A program made the translations under genes and the position numbers. The notes below the pieces were generated by a model. That model saw only the letters and a list, made by a program, of their open reading frames with translations, was not told the DNA's origin and did no database searches. A DNA stretch of 59,523 bases from assembly GCA_934154805.1 (NCBI GenBank), contig CAKPGM010000010.1, positions 1 through 59,523 of the forward strand, written 5' to 3'. Positions 43,941-52,391 of this stretch are shown piece by piece. Source of the stretch: an uncultured Clostridia bacterium (GTDB lineage Bacteria > Bacillota > Clostridia > TANB77 > CAG-508). Positions within the stretch are counted from its first letter, which is position 1, and each line of letters starts with the position of its first letter.

Positions 43941-44576
43941 TTATTCTTTATTACTTATATGCACGTTTTCTATATCCGCTTTTAATTCTCTTACAATTAT
44001 GTTTTGTACTTGTGCGATTTGTTCTTGTGATAACTCTTTTGCTTTTATTACAACACTTATGCTATCTCCGTTTACAAATATTAATAAGTCTTCAAATCCT
44101 TTGTTTTTTAATAGATTTTCTGAAATCATTATTGCGTTTTTTGTATCATTTATTTTCTTTATTTCACTTTGTGATATTTCTTTTTGTGTATCTGATATTT
44201 GAGAATTATTCAAGATCTTTTGATAGCTTTCTAGCATTTGAGAATACATTTTTTCCCTTTCTAATCTTGACTCTGTAAAGTATTGATCATTAGATGTAGC
44301 AGGTGCAGATGTTTCGTTTACTATATTTTCTGTAGGAATTTCTGTATTCTCTGGTGTATTTTCCACTAGAGCTCCTGTTTCTTCTACATTTTCAGCTATA
44401 GCATTTGCACTTACAAGAGTTGCGTCTCCTAAGTCTCCGTACTTTTCACTATCTTTTAAAGCTGCAGTTTGTAGAGTCTGTTTACTATTTGCTGTATAAT
44501 TCATATAACCTGCTGCTATTAGCATTATTGCAATAACAGATATTATTACTTGATTTTTCTTTAATATCATTTTCAT
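43941..44576 (-). CDS. spoIIIAH: Stage III sporulation protein AH
   Basis: SpoIIIAH in the mother-cell membrane forms a ring with forespore SpoIIQ, the channel that feeds the developing spore. The 211-residue protein has one N-terminal membrane helix (QVIISVIAIMLIAAGYMNY), a variable Glu/Asn/Thr-rich linker and a C-terminal EscJ/PrgK-like ring domain (KGFEDLLIFVNGDSISVVIK). It is last in the spoIIIA operon and is followed by a terminator. Confidence 0.9.
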   Translation of the reverse strand: MKMILKKNQVIISVIAIMLIAAGYMNYTANSKQTLQTAALKDSEKYGDLGDATLVSANAIAENVEETGALVENTPENTEIPTENIVNETSAPATSNDQYFTESRLEREKMYSQMLESYQKILNNSQISDTQKEISQSEIKKINDTKNAIMISENLLKNKGFEDLLIFVNGDSISVVIKAKELSQEQIAQVQNIIVRELKADIENVHISNKE

Positions 44577-44590
44577 ATTTCAAAATCCCC

Positions 44591-45202
44591 CTAATCCATT
44601 TCAAAAACTTGTATCTTATATGTAGCAAGACCTGTTACAGCCTCCACTGCTTGAATTATATTGGTTTTTACATCTGCATTTGTAGCTCCTTGTGCAGTTA
44701 TTATAGCTCCCTCTATTGTTGGATTTATTATACTTTGTGTTATTGGCGTTTTTACCCCATTCTTTTCTTCATAGATTATGTCTTTTTTACTACTGTTTTC
44801 ATTTACTGTTCTGGTTCCGCCACCAGAGTCTTTTTCTTCTGTTGTGCTCGTGCTTGAATCTTCATTGTACATTGGTATTATTTGATTTGTTTGCGAATAT
44901 GTAACTAGAACTTTAACATTTCCAACACCTTTTATTTTTGATAATATGTTTTCTAATTTGTTTTCCATACTTTCATTTGATGTTGTAACTTCTTTTGTAT
45001 TCTCTGTTGCAAGTGTTTTACTTTGACTATTTGTTATTGTTTTACTTTTTTTGTTATTTCCAGACAATATATAATTAATTGCGACTATCGTTATAATTAA
45101 TAGAATTCCTAAAACAACTAAGTTCTCTATTGCTCTTTTGTTATTTTCTCCTTTTTTTATTTTAAAGGCATCTTTAAATTTTTCTTTTATCAAACCTTTC
45201 AC
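44591..45202 (-). CDS. spoIIIAG: Stage III sporulation protein AG
   Basis: A 203-residue ring-forming protein of the SpoIIIA-SpoIIQ channel. A basic N-terminal segment precedes the membrane helix (NLVVLGILLIITIVAINYIL). The soluble part has the SpoIIIAG pattern ILSKIKGVGNVKVLVTYSQT, a low-complexity Ser/Thr/Gly loop (about 117-140) and a C-terminal IEGAIITAQGATNADVK. It lies 14 bases before spoIIIAH. Confidence 0.9.
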   Translation of the reverse strand: MKGLIKEKFKDAFKIKKGENNKRAIENLVVLGILLIITIVAINYILSGNNKKSKTITNSQSKTLATENTKEVTTSNESMENKLENILSKIKGVGNVKVLVTYSQTNQIIPMYNEDSSTSTTEEKDSGGGTRTVNENSSKKDIIYEEKNGVKTPITQSIINPTIEGAIITAQGATNADVKTNIIQAVEAVTGLATYKIQVFEMD

Positions 45203-45212
45203 CTCTCTTTTG

Positions 45213-45806
45213 TTAATTTATATCCATAATTTTTTCAGATATATCATATGTTTTAGCTAAATATTCTTTTATCTCTTGTTTATTCTGTCTGCTTATCTCT
45301 TCATCTGTAACAGTATTGTTTTTGCTTTTGTTTATTGTAATTGTTCCAATTGTTATTTCGTTTCTAGTTTCTTTCTTCTCATTCTTTTTAATTGTCATGC
45401 TAATTTTTTCAATTGTATAATTTTCATCATCTTTAGCTTTTATATATATACTTGTTACTTCATAACCTTTGTCTTTTAATTTTGCTTTTATATCCGCTTC
45501 TAAATTTGACACATATATATCTTTTACAGTCCTACTATTATTAGACTCTATTTTTTGTAAAATACTATTATTGCTATTCTCCATCTTTTCTTCGTATTTA
45601 TCTAGATTAAATATCTCATTTGCATTTATATCTTGATTTGCAAATTCATTAACTACAGGCGCTATTATTGAAAACAAAATATAAATTCCAACAACAACTT
45701 TAACGTATTTTTTACTACTTCCATTTGGTAATAGTAGCTCAACTATTGTTGCTACTATTACTGCAACTATAATCCCTTGTGCCCAACTACTAAAAAACGC
45801 TACCAT
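45213..45806 (-). CDS. spoIIIAF: Stage III sporulation protein AF
   Basis: A 197-residue protein with two N-terminal membrane helices (GIIVAVIVATIVELLLPNG and VVVGIYILFSIIAPVVNEFA, with the typical LLPNGSSKKYVKVVVG between) and a soluble domain. SpoIIIAF is part of the mother-cell side of the feeding-tube complex. It follows spoIIIAE by 13 bases. Confidence 0.9.
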   Translation of the reverse strand: MVAFFSSWAQGIIVAVIVATIVELLLPNGSSKKYVKVVVGIYILFSIIAPVVNEFANQDINANEIFNLDKYEEKMENSNNSILQKIESNNSRTVKDIYVSNLEADIKAKLKDKGYEVTSIYIKAKDDENYTIEKISMTIKKNEKKETRNEITIGTITINKSKNNTVTDEEISRQNKQEIKEYLAKTYDISEKIMDIN

Positions 45807-45819
45807 ACTTTCTCCTTTG

Positions 45820-47007
45820 TTATTGCATCATCATTCCACTATTTGATATCTTAATGACAAGTGTTATTCCAATTACTAACATTACAGAAACACTACTCAT
45901 TATTGCTAAAAGTAATTTGAATGTAGCTCCAATTTTTTCTAAAAGTTTTACTATTTTTTCGTCTGCTATCGGCTGACAAAGAGCTGATCCTAAATAATAT
46001 ACTGCCATCAATGCTACTAATTTTATAATTGGAACCACACATATGCTTATTATTACTACAACTCCAACTATTCCCACTGCATTTTTTAATATATTGCTAC
46101 AACTCATTACTGTTTCAACAGCATCGCCGTAGTATTTTTCCTACTATTGGTATAAAGTTTGATACTGCAGCTTTTGTGGTTTTTACTGTTAGAGCATCTA
46201 CTCCATTTGTAATGCTTCCTTCCAACGAAGTAACTCCAACAAATACTGTTAATGCAATTCCTAAAATCCATACAACTGAACTGTTTATAAACTTTGCTAA
46301 TTTGTCAACTTGCACTCTGTCTGATATGTTTGATATTATGCTAAGTGATACAGATATTAATATTACTGGTATCAATATTCCGTTTATAAAATTTCCAATG
46401 AATGTTATCAAGAATAATATTATTGGTTGCAATAAACTTGCTGATGTAATATTTCCGAGTTGTAATCATTAGATTTATTAATAACGGTAGCAAACAATTT
46501 GTAAATCCAACCAGGTTTTCTATCGAGCTTTTTACCATTACTATAATGTCTGAAAAATTTTTCATTATTACTGTAACTATTAAAATATATGTAACATAGT
46601 GTGTAATCTGTGCCACACCCGAATTTTCTAAGTTATCACTTATACTTTTTAGCACACTTGATATTATTACTATTATCATTATTATGCCGTATTGTTTTTA
46701 TAGCACTACTTATTTGTTTAAATAAGATTGATAATATTCTTTGTCCAAGTGATTTATTATCAATGTTTCCTTTAACTGCTGACGTAAATAGTTCACTTAC
46801 ATCTATTGAGAAATCTTCACTTTGATATTTATCCGCTTCTTCTATAAAGCTCGATATTCCAAATGATTTAGATTGGCTCTCTATAATACTACTTTGATCA
46901 GCTTCTGTATTCTCTGCTTTAACTTTATAGAAAAAACTTGTAAATATAAATTGTGCTAAGATTATTGATATGATTGTAATTATTAATTTTTTTATTACAT
47001 CTCTCAT
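45820..47007 (-). CDS. spoIIIAE: Stage III sporulation protein AE, read through three +1 frameshifts at CGG
   Basis: SpoIIIAE is the polytopic, permease-like component of the SpoIIIA-SpoIIQ channel. Here no single frame covers it: four frames of 106, 77, 109 and 102 residues follow each other on the minus strand. Each junction is an in-frame CGG. Skipping the C and reading on (GGC, GGA, GGC) puts Gly at residues 107, 184 and 293 and joins the pieces into 394 residues, the normal family length, with a signal peptide and about eight helices. Joined segments read across the junctions as SSAIKTI-G-IIMIIV, LMITT-G-NITSA and VGKIL-G-DAVET, matching the family; from memory, the first two Gly are also Gly in Bacillus. 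Without the shifts, translation stops 46, 19 and 3 codons or so later, at 46636, 46341 and 46115. The start has AGGAGC before the ATG. A pseudogene is the main alternative. Confidence 0.9.
46126..46132 (-). other. +1 frameshift site 3 in spoIIIAE (CTA-CGG-C)
   Basis: The minus strand reads GTA GGA AAA ATA CTA CGG CGA TGC TGT TGA in the upstream frame, which stops at once. Skipping the C at 46129 gives CTA GGC GAT GCT GTT GAA, continuing SpoIIIAE. Confidence 0.85.
46454..46460 (-). other. +1 frameshift site 2 in spoIIIAE (ACT-CGG-A)
   Basis: The upstream frame ends ATT ACA ACT CGG. Skipping the C at 46457 gives ACT GGA AAT ATT ACA TCA, which continues into the conserved QPIILFL region. Confidence 0.85.
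46686..46692 (-). other. +1 frameshift site 1 in spoIIIAE (ATA-CGG-C)
   Basis: The upstream frame reads AAA ACA ATA CGG CAT. Skipping the C at 46689 gives ATA GGC ATA ATA ATG ATA, a hydrophobic helix. An extra A in the nearby A5 run could explain this site alone, but not the other two. Confidence 0.85.
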
Positions 47008-47036
47008 CTTTGCTCCTATTTTCTTTTGTAAAATAA

Positions 47037-47423
47037 TTATGGCAATATCTTTATAATTGTTTCTAGTAAGCTTGCCATTATTGGTATCGACATCGACATT
47101 ATTATTACCTTTCCACCCAAATCCACTTTATGAGCTATTGCCGATTCTCCTGTGTCTTTACAAATGCTTACTGCAAATTCGGTTAATATTGCTATTCCTG
47201 TTATCTTTATAAGAAGGACTAGAAATTCACTATTTATTGTTGCTTTGCTTGCAATGCTTTTCAATATGTCTATTATTCCAGACAACCTTGTAGCAATTAG
47301 TGCAAATATTAGTACTCCTGCTATTAATGATACATACATTGCAAACTCTGGTCTATATTGCTTTAGAATTACAATTATAATTAGAGATACCAAACCTATT
47401 CCTATAATTTTTATAATATCCAT
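47037..47423 (-). CDS. spoIIIAD: Stage III sporulation protein AD
   Basis: A 128-residue membrane protein with about four helices (IIGIGLVSLIIIVILKQYRP, MYVSLIAGVLIFALIA and a C-terminal pair). SpoIIIAC and AD are small paralogous components resembling export-apparatus subunits of type III secretion. The motif KQYRPEFAMYVSLIAG is typical. It is 29 bases before spoIIIAE. Confidence 0.93.
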   Translation of the reverse strand: MDIIKIIGIGLVSLIIIVILKQYRPEFAMYVSLIAGVLIFALIATRLSGIIDILKSIASKATINSEFLVLLIKITGIAILTEFAVSICKDTGESAIAHKVDLGGKVIIMSMSIPIMASLLETIIKILP

Positions 47424-47449
47424 CTTTAATCACAATCCTTCCTATTTGA

Positions 47450-47644
47450 TTATAAATTAAAGATGGTTCTCACTGTGTCAAATAATGTACTTATTTCTTT
47501 TATAACCATTGTTAAGACTATTATTAGTCCTGCCAAGGTTGTCATCATTGCTTGGTCTTCTCTTCCAGCTCTTACTAATACTTGATATAGCACAGCTACT
47601 AATATTCCAATAGCTGCAATTTTAAATAAAAGATTTATGTCCAT
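47450..47644 (-). CDS. spoIIIAC: Stage III sporulation protein AC
   Basis: A 64-residue protein with two membrane helices (LLFKIAAIGILVAVLYQVL and MMTTLAGLIIVLTMVI), joined by a short loop VRAGREDQA that is characteristic of the family. It is a membrane component of the SpoIIIA-SpoIIQ channel. Confidence 0.93.
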   Translation of the reverse strand: MDINLLFKIAAIGILVAVLYQVLVRAGREDQAMMTTLAGLIIVLTMVIKEISTLFDTVRTIFNL

Positions 47645-47660
47645 ACTCTTTACTTCCCTC

Positions 47661-48170
47661 TCATATTAAAATTATAGAAATAGCAAGTCCAACTGTTACT
47701 CCTAAAGTTCTATACATTTTTGAGTTTTTTGCTTTTTCTTCAAGTGCTTCTTTAATCTGTGTCTCTAATAACGTTTCTGTTAGTTCTATTTGATTTATTT
47801 GACCTTCTACATCTGTTTCTCCTAATATTTTTCCTAAGTTCTTAAGTGTTTCTATATCTTCTTTTGTAAAGTCTGTTTTTGCTTCCTCTAGTGATTTGCT
47901 CCAAGCTTCTTTTGCACTATAAGTTTCCATATAGTCATTAGCTTTTTTGAAAATTTCTCCGACTTCATTTGGAGTATCCTCATATAACTGGTTGAAGATT
48001 TCCTGTATTGTATTGCAAGTAAATTTTATTTTTATTTTAAATATGTTTAATAAGTTTTTCATCTGTTCTAGCTGTGACGCTCTGTTTATGTATTTTTTAG
48101 AATACAAACTTCCTATTTTTACAAATATTAAAAATACAAAAAATATTAGAATACCTTTTATAAAGTCCAT
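47661..48170 (-). CDS. spoIIIAB: Stage III sporulation protein AB
   Basis: A 169-residue protein with an N-terminal membrane helix (GILIFFVFLIFVKIGSLYS), a helical soluble domain similar to type II secretion GspF-like proteins (RASQLEQMKNLLNIFKIKI) and a C-terminal helix (LGVTVGLAISIILI). The LGKILGETDVEGQINQIEL motif matches SpoIIIAB. It is 69 bases downstream of spoIIIAA. Confidence 0.9.
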   Translation of the reverse strand: MDFIKGILIFFVFLIFVKIGSLYSKKYINRASQLEQMKNLLNIFKIKIKFTCNTIQEIFNQLYEDTPNEVGEIFKKANDYMETYSAKEAWSKSLEEAKTDFTKEDIETLKNLGKILGETDVEGQINQIELTETLLETQIKEALEEKAKNSKMYRTLGVTVGLAISIILI

Positions 48171-48239
48171 ATCTTGTCCTTTCTGATTTTATACTCACTT
48201 TATATATGTATATTCCAATATTTTTATTTTAGAACTATT

Positions 48240-49124
48240 TTATATACTAAATTTTATTTTATTATCTTCTCTACCTTGCAAGAAAATTATTTTATCAAAT
48301 ATTTTTTCTTCTATTAACTGTTTTAACTCTGGATTCTTTCTTAATTCCTCCATATTTTTTCCGTGTGCTGTAAATATTCCTTTAACTCCGCAACACATTG
48401 CATATCTTATAGCTTCACTATCTTTTGTGCTTCCTATTTCATCTGCTGCAATTACTTGTGGTGCCATTGATCTAATTGCCATTTTCATTCCAAGATATTT
48501 AGGAATGTCATTTATAACATCTGTTCTTATCCCTAAATCATTTTGCATAATCCCTTTATACATTGCTGAAATTTCACATCTTTCGTCAATTACTGCTATG
48601 TTTTTTCCTGTTAATTCGTTAGTAATTCCATTACTTATATTTCTTATTATATCTCTTAGCAAAGTTGTCTTTCCCATTCCTGGTGGAGATACAATTAAAG
48701 TATTGTATATTGTGTTTTCTTCTTTGTTGATAATCTCATCCATTAACTGATTACTACAACCAATTACTTCTCTGCTTATTCTTATGTTTAAACTTGATAT
48801 GTAATTAAAGTTTGTTACGTTATTATCTTTTATTACAGCTGTTCCAACAAGTCCAACTCTATTTCCACCTTTTATTGTAATAAATCCACTTGCTATTTGA
48901 TTTTGATATGTATAAATCGAATTTTCACATATTTTTTGAAATATGTAATTCATTTCTTCAGGATTAATTTTATACTGAATTATTCTTTCACATTGTCCAA
49001 AGTTTAATAATATTGGCAAATTATTTCTAAGTCTAATTTCTTCTAGATTATCTAATTGAGACTTTTCTTCAATTGCTTGTCTAATATTGAGTGGAAAACA
49101 TCTTAAAATATATTCTAGATTCAT
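48240..49124 (-). CDS. spoIIIAA: Stage III sporulation protein AA (ATPase)
   Basis: SpoIIIAA is the cytoplasmic secretion-type ATPase of the channel. The 294-residue protein has a Walker A motif SPPGMGKTTLLRD, Walker B-like IAVIDERCEIS, and AADEIGSTKDSEAI. The N-terminal domain contains EEIRLRNNLPILLNFG. It opens the eight-gene spoIIIA operon; a sigma-E type promoter lies upstream. An AAGGAG site is near the ATG. Confidence 0.94.
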   Translation of the reverse strand: MNLEYILRCFPLNIRQAIEEKSQLDNLEEIRLRNNLPILLNFGQCERIIQYKINPEEMNYIFQKICENSIYTYQNQIASGFITIKGGNRVGLVGTAVIKDNNVTNFNYISSLNIRISREVIGCSNQLMDEIINKEENTIYNTLIVSPPGMGKTTLLRDIIRNISNGITNELTGKNIAVIDERCEISAMYKGIMQNDLGIRTDVINDIPKYLGMKMAIRSMAPQVIAADEIGSTKDSEAIRYAMCCGVKGIFTAHGKNMEELRKNPELKQLIEEKIFDKIIFLQGREDNKIKFSI

Positions 49125-49153
49125 AATACTCCTTTATATGGGTAAAGTTACTT

Positions 49154-49182
49154 ACTATATGTATATGCTTTATTCTATATTT
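49154..49182 (-). promoter_or_regulatory. Putative sigma-E promoter of the spoIIIA operon
   Basis: AAATATA (about 49176-49182) and CATATAGT (49154-49161) on the minus strand, 14 bases apart, resemble the sigma-E consensus (ATATT-type -35 and CATACANT -10). Sigma-E control of spoIIIA is established in Bacillus. Confidence 0.45.
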
Positions 49183-49200
49183 TAGAACCATCCTAATCAC

Positions 49201-49236
49201 AAAAAATAAGATGATGTACTTAAATACATCACCTTA
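49201..49236 (-). terminator. Terminator after the symporter gene
   Basis: TGATGTA/TACATCA with flanking AAG/CTT pairs around a 6-base loop, followed on the minus strand by ATTTTTT. Confidence 0.65.
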
Positions 49237-49276
49237 ATCTATCTTCTTAATTTAATTATTACGTCCATTTTTTTAT

Positions 49277-50524
49277 TTATTTCTTCTTACTTTTGTCCAT
49301 CCAATCTTTGCCATCAACTATTCTTGCTGCTAACATTGATGAACTGGTATCACCAATTACGTTTAATACTGTTGCTGGTGGATCTATTATTGTAGCGATT
49401 ATCGTTAATATTGGTAATGCTGCTACTGGGTATCCCATCATTGTCAATATCATCATTTCTGATATTGTTCCTCCACCAATTGGAACTGCTGTTATTAGCA
49501 AGTTTGCAATTAATGCAACTAATATTATTTGCCAAATTGATGCACTTGTTCCAAATAAGCATACTAAAAACATTATTTTGAATACAGAACCTATTATTGA
49601 ACCATCTTTGTGGAAACTTGTTCCAAGTGGTATCATTGTTTCTGCAATATCATCTGAAACACCCATTTTTTTAGATGCTTCTGTATTTACAGGAATCGAA
49701 GCAGCTGATGAACAAGTTGCTAAGGCTGTTACTGTTGCTGGAATTATGTTCTTCCAGAAGGTAACTACTCCTCTCTTTCCTCCTGCTATTAAAGCATATA
49801 TTGTATATACTATTATGTAGAATAATATTGCAACTACTGTATATATTACAAATGTTTTTGCATATCCAACTGCAATTGAGCTACCAAATGTTCCTATTAA
49901 TGCTGCAAAGTAGCATCCAAGTCCTATTGGTGCATAATACATTATTATTTTTATTAATTTCATTATAACTTCATATGCCGAGTTCAAGAAATCCTCTACT
50001 GGTTTTGCTTTTTCTCCTGCCATATTCATTGCCATTCCAAATAAAATTGAGAATACAATTATAGCTATAATGTTACTTTTTGATAATAATTTCGAAAAAT
50101 CGTTTACAGTAAGAGCACTTACTGTTCTCTCTAAAATTGTTTGATCATCTTCCTCTGTTAGTGGTTCCTCTTGTTCTTCTAGTGAAGCTTTTATTGTTTC
50201 TCCGTCTTCTGGATTTACTAATTTCACAGGATAAGCTACTGCTAATCCAACGAATACTGCTACAAGAGATGTAACAACAAACATCGCAATTATAGTAATC
50301 ATAATTTTACCTAATCTTTTAGGTTGTTTCATTTTAGAAATTGATGTTGAAATACTTAAGAATATTAATGGTACGATTACAACAAACATTAAGTTTAAGA
50401 AGATATCCCCTAGTGGGCTTAAGACAGCTGCTTTTTCTTTGAATACTATCCCCACGATAGCGCCAATTATTATCGCAGCTAAAAGTATAATAACTGACAT
50501 GTAAGTTTTTAAAAAGTTTTTCAT
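49277..50524 (-). CDS. Dicarboxylate/amino acid:cation symporter (SDF family)
   Basis: A 415-residue GltP/DctA-type transporter that couples uptake of glutamate, aspartate or C4-dicarboxylates to Na+ or H+. Two re-entrant hairpins show in TCSSAASIPVNTEASKKMGV (serine-rich HP1) and PIGGGTISEMMILTMMGYPV; a conserved DPPATVLNVIGDTSSSML follows (helix 8). An Asp/Glu-rich loop (about 103-130) is inserted between helices 3 and 4. It stands alone, followed by a terminator. Confidence 0.92.
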   Translation of the reverse strand: MKNFLKTYMSVIILLAAIIIGAIVGIVFKEKAAVLSPLGDIFLNLMFVVIVPLIFLSISTSISKMKQPKRLGKIMITIIAMFVVTSLVAVFVGLAVAYPVKLVNPEDGETIKASLEEQEEPLTEEDDQTILERTVSALTVNDFSKLLSKSNIIAIIVFSILFGMAMNMAGEKAKPVEDFLNSAYEVIMKLIKIIMYYAPIGLGCYFAALIGTFGSSIAVGYAKTFVIYTVVAILFYIIVYTIYALIAGGKRGVVTFWKNIIPATVTALATCSSAASIPVNTEASKKMGVSDDIAETMIPLGTSFHKDGSIIGSVFKIMFLVCLFGTSASIWQIILVALIANLLITAVPIGGGTISEMMILTMMGYPVAALPILTIIATIIDPPATVLNVIGDTSSSMLAARIVDGKDWMDKSKKK

Positions 50525-50673
50525 AATACTTTCTCCTTTAAATAAAGAAGCGTTATTAAGGAAATATAGTCATATCTCCTAATTCGTTTATTATTATACA
50601 ATTATTATATGCATATTGCAAGTATTTCTGAACTTTTTATACTATATTTTATTATATAGCATATATTTATTGT

Positions 50674-51537
50674 ATGATTAGTTTTAAAGTTTTTAGATTT
50701 AATTATAAAAAGTTACTCATCGTCCTCATTTTACTGCTTGCACACATTTTTCCTTTAATACTTGTACATAATTTTTCTTTTGCTAAGAATGACGATGCTA
50801 TCGCTCTTCCTATTATTATGTATCATAGCCTTTTAAAGTCTAAATGTGGTAATTATATTGTACATCCAGATACTTTTGAAAATGATTTAAAATACATACA
50901 AGACAAAGGCTATACTACTATTACAATGACTGATTTAATTAATTATGTTTATGAAGATTATTCTCTTCCAGAAAAACCAATTATCATTACCTTTGACGAT
51001 GGTTTCTACAATAATTTTGGTTATGCAGTTCCTTTACTTCATAAATATGATATGAAAGCTGTTATATCAGTCGTTGGTAAATACACTGATACTTATAGCA
51101 AAAGTGATGAAGCAAATCTTAATTATAGCTATCTTAGATGGAAAGATATAAATGATTTAATGCAGGATGGTTGTATTGAATTTCAAAATCACACTTATAA
51201 TTTACACTCAACTTCCAAAAGACAAGGCTCAAAAAAATTACCATATGAAAGTGTTTCGGCTTATGCTGATGTTTTTACAAATGATCTTTTAAAATTGCAA
51301 GATGAGTTTGAGAAGAATTGTAATGGTTATAAACCTAACACATTCACTTATCCTTTAGGAGCTGTTTCAAAAGATTCAATACCGTTAATTAAAGAATTAG
51401 GATTTAAAGCAAGTCTTTCTTGCACTAGCGGTGTAAATTATATTACCAAAAATCCAGAATGTTTATATTTACTAAAAAGGAACAATAGAGTCGGTTCTAT
51501 GTCTACTGAAAGATTTTTTAGCAGATTACTAAAATAA
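50674..51537 (+). CDS. Polysaccharide deacetylase (CE4/NodB-type)
   Basis: A 287-residue exported enzyme: an N-terminal membrane anchor or signal (KLLIVLILLLAHIFPLILVH) and a NodB domain with the catalytic motif IITFDDGFYNN (Asp-Asp) and the metal His region QNHTYNLHS. PIIMYHSLL at the domain start resembles PdaA/PgaB-like enzymes. It would remove acetyl groups from peptidoglycan or another N-acetylglucosamine polymer. There is no clear Shine-Dalgarno sequence; AT-rich -10-like boxes lie close to the ATG, so a leaderless or short-leader mRNA is possible. Confidence 0.87.
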   Translation: MISFKVFRFNYKKLLIVLILLLAHIFPLILVHNFSFAKNDDAIALPIIMYHSLLKSKCGNYIVHPDTFENDLKYIQDKGYTTITMTDLINYVYEDYSLPEKPIIITFDDGFYNNFGYAVPLLHKYDMKAVISVVGKYTDTYSKSDEANLNYSYLRWKDINDLMQDGCIEFQNHTYNLHSTSKRQGSKKLPYESVSAYADVFTNDLLKLQDEFEKNCNGYKPNTFTYPLGAVSKDSIPLIKELGFKASLSCTSGVNYITKNPECLYLLKRNNRVGSMSTERFFSRLLK

Positions 51538-51573
51538 GATTCAGCTATTTGTAATAACTGAATCTTATTTTTA
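51532..51573. terminator. Bidirectional terminator between deacetylase and transglycosylase genes
   Basis: A perfect 13-bp stem AAATAAGATTCAG/CTGAATCTTATTT, with T runs on both strands, lies between two converging genes and includes the deacetylase stop codon. Confidence 0.9.
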
Positions 51574-52266
51574 ATTTTCTGCAATTATTTTGTTAGCCTC
51601 TTCTTGCGTTAATTTCTTATATTTCACCATTTTCTTTATAACTTGATTTCGTCTCTGTTTTGCTAATTTAAAATTCACTTTTGGATTATATACAGATGGA
51701 GCATTTGGTATTCCTGCAAGCATAATCGCTTCTCCATCAGTCATTGCTTTAGGTTCTTTATCAAAATAACCTTGGCTCGCTTCCTTCACAGTATAATATC
51801 CATTTCCCAAATATGCTGTATTTAAATACAATTCAAGTATTTCGTTTTTCGTATAGTGTTTTTCAAATGTAAAAGCCATAAAAACTTCTGCAATTTTTCT
51901 CTCAATTTTCTTTTCCTGTGTGAAATATACATTTTTCGATAGCTGTTGAGTTATCGTGCTCCCACCTTCAATAAAGCTCAATGTTCTTATATCATTAAAT
52001 GCTGCTCTTCCTATAGAAATCATATCTATTCCATTATGGTTGTAAAATCTGTGATCCTCTACAGCAATAACTGCATCTAAATAAATTTTAGGCATTTCTG
52101 ATAATTTTGTATAATTTTCTTTTTCTTTTATCTGCGATACTTTTTCTGTAAGGCCTACCTCTTTTATTGCTTTTCTATACATTTGGTAGCCACTATTTAT
52201 AAATAGTAGACAAATGCTTGTTAGTACAATTATTACTACAATTATTATTTTCTTAATATTCTTCAT
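51571..52266 (-). CDS. Monofunctional peptidoglycan glycosyltransferase (GT51)
   Basis: A 231-residue GT51 transglycosylase without a transpeptidase domain. After an N-terminal membrane anchor it has the catalytic VEDHRFYNHNGIDMIS (first Glu), EGGSTITQQLSKN, KIAEVFMAFTFEKHYTKNEI and LELYLNTAYLGNG. It would polymerise lipid II into glycan strands. It lies opposite the deacetylase gene, and both act on cell wall glycan. Confidence 0.92.
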   Translation of the reverse strand: MKNIKKIIIVVIIVLTSICLLFINSGYQMYRKAIKEVGLTEKVSQIKEKENYTKLSEMPKIYLDAVIAVEDHRFYNHNGIDMISIGRAAFNDIRTLSFIEGGSTITQQLSKNVYFTQEKKIERKIAEVFMAFTFEKHYTKNEILELYLNTAYLGNGYYTVKEASQGYFDKEPKAMTDGEAIMLAGIPNAPSVYNPKVNFKLAKQRRNQVIKKMVKYKKLTQEEANKIIAEN

Positions 52267-52348
52267 TTCTATTCTCCCTTAGTTCTTTGTATTTATATTA
52301 TACTAATCCTAAGTGACTACTAAATGACATATTAGAAATTTGCAAAAA

Positions 52349-52389
52349 AAATACGCCAATTGTTTTACCCAATTGACATATTTTTTATA
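52349..52389 (-). terminator. Terminator after the surface-protein gene
   Basis: AATATGTCAATTG pairs with CAATTGGCGTATT (two G-U) around 7 bases, ending in a run of eight T on the minus strand. Confidence 0.85.
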
Positions 52390-52391
52390 TG

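Noticed and set aside
46341..46679. Four separate small membrane genes in place of spoIIIAE
   Set aside because: The pieces lack own ribosome sites, start at internal codons and match consecutive parts of a single SpoIIIAE.
45820..47007. spoIIIAE as a decayed pseudogene or sequencing error
   Set aside because: All three breaks are the same kind (+1, extra C before GG) and fall on the only three CGG codons seen; the remaining sequence is conserved and the other spoIIIA genes are intact. One break could be an A5 homopolymer error, but not all three. Not fully excluded without reads.
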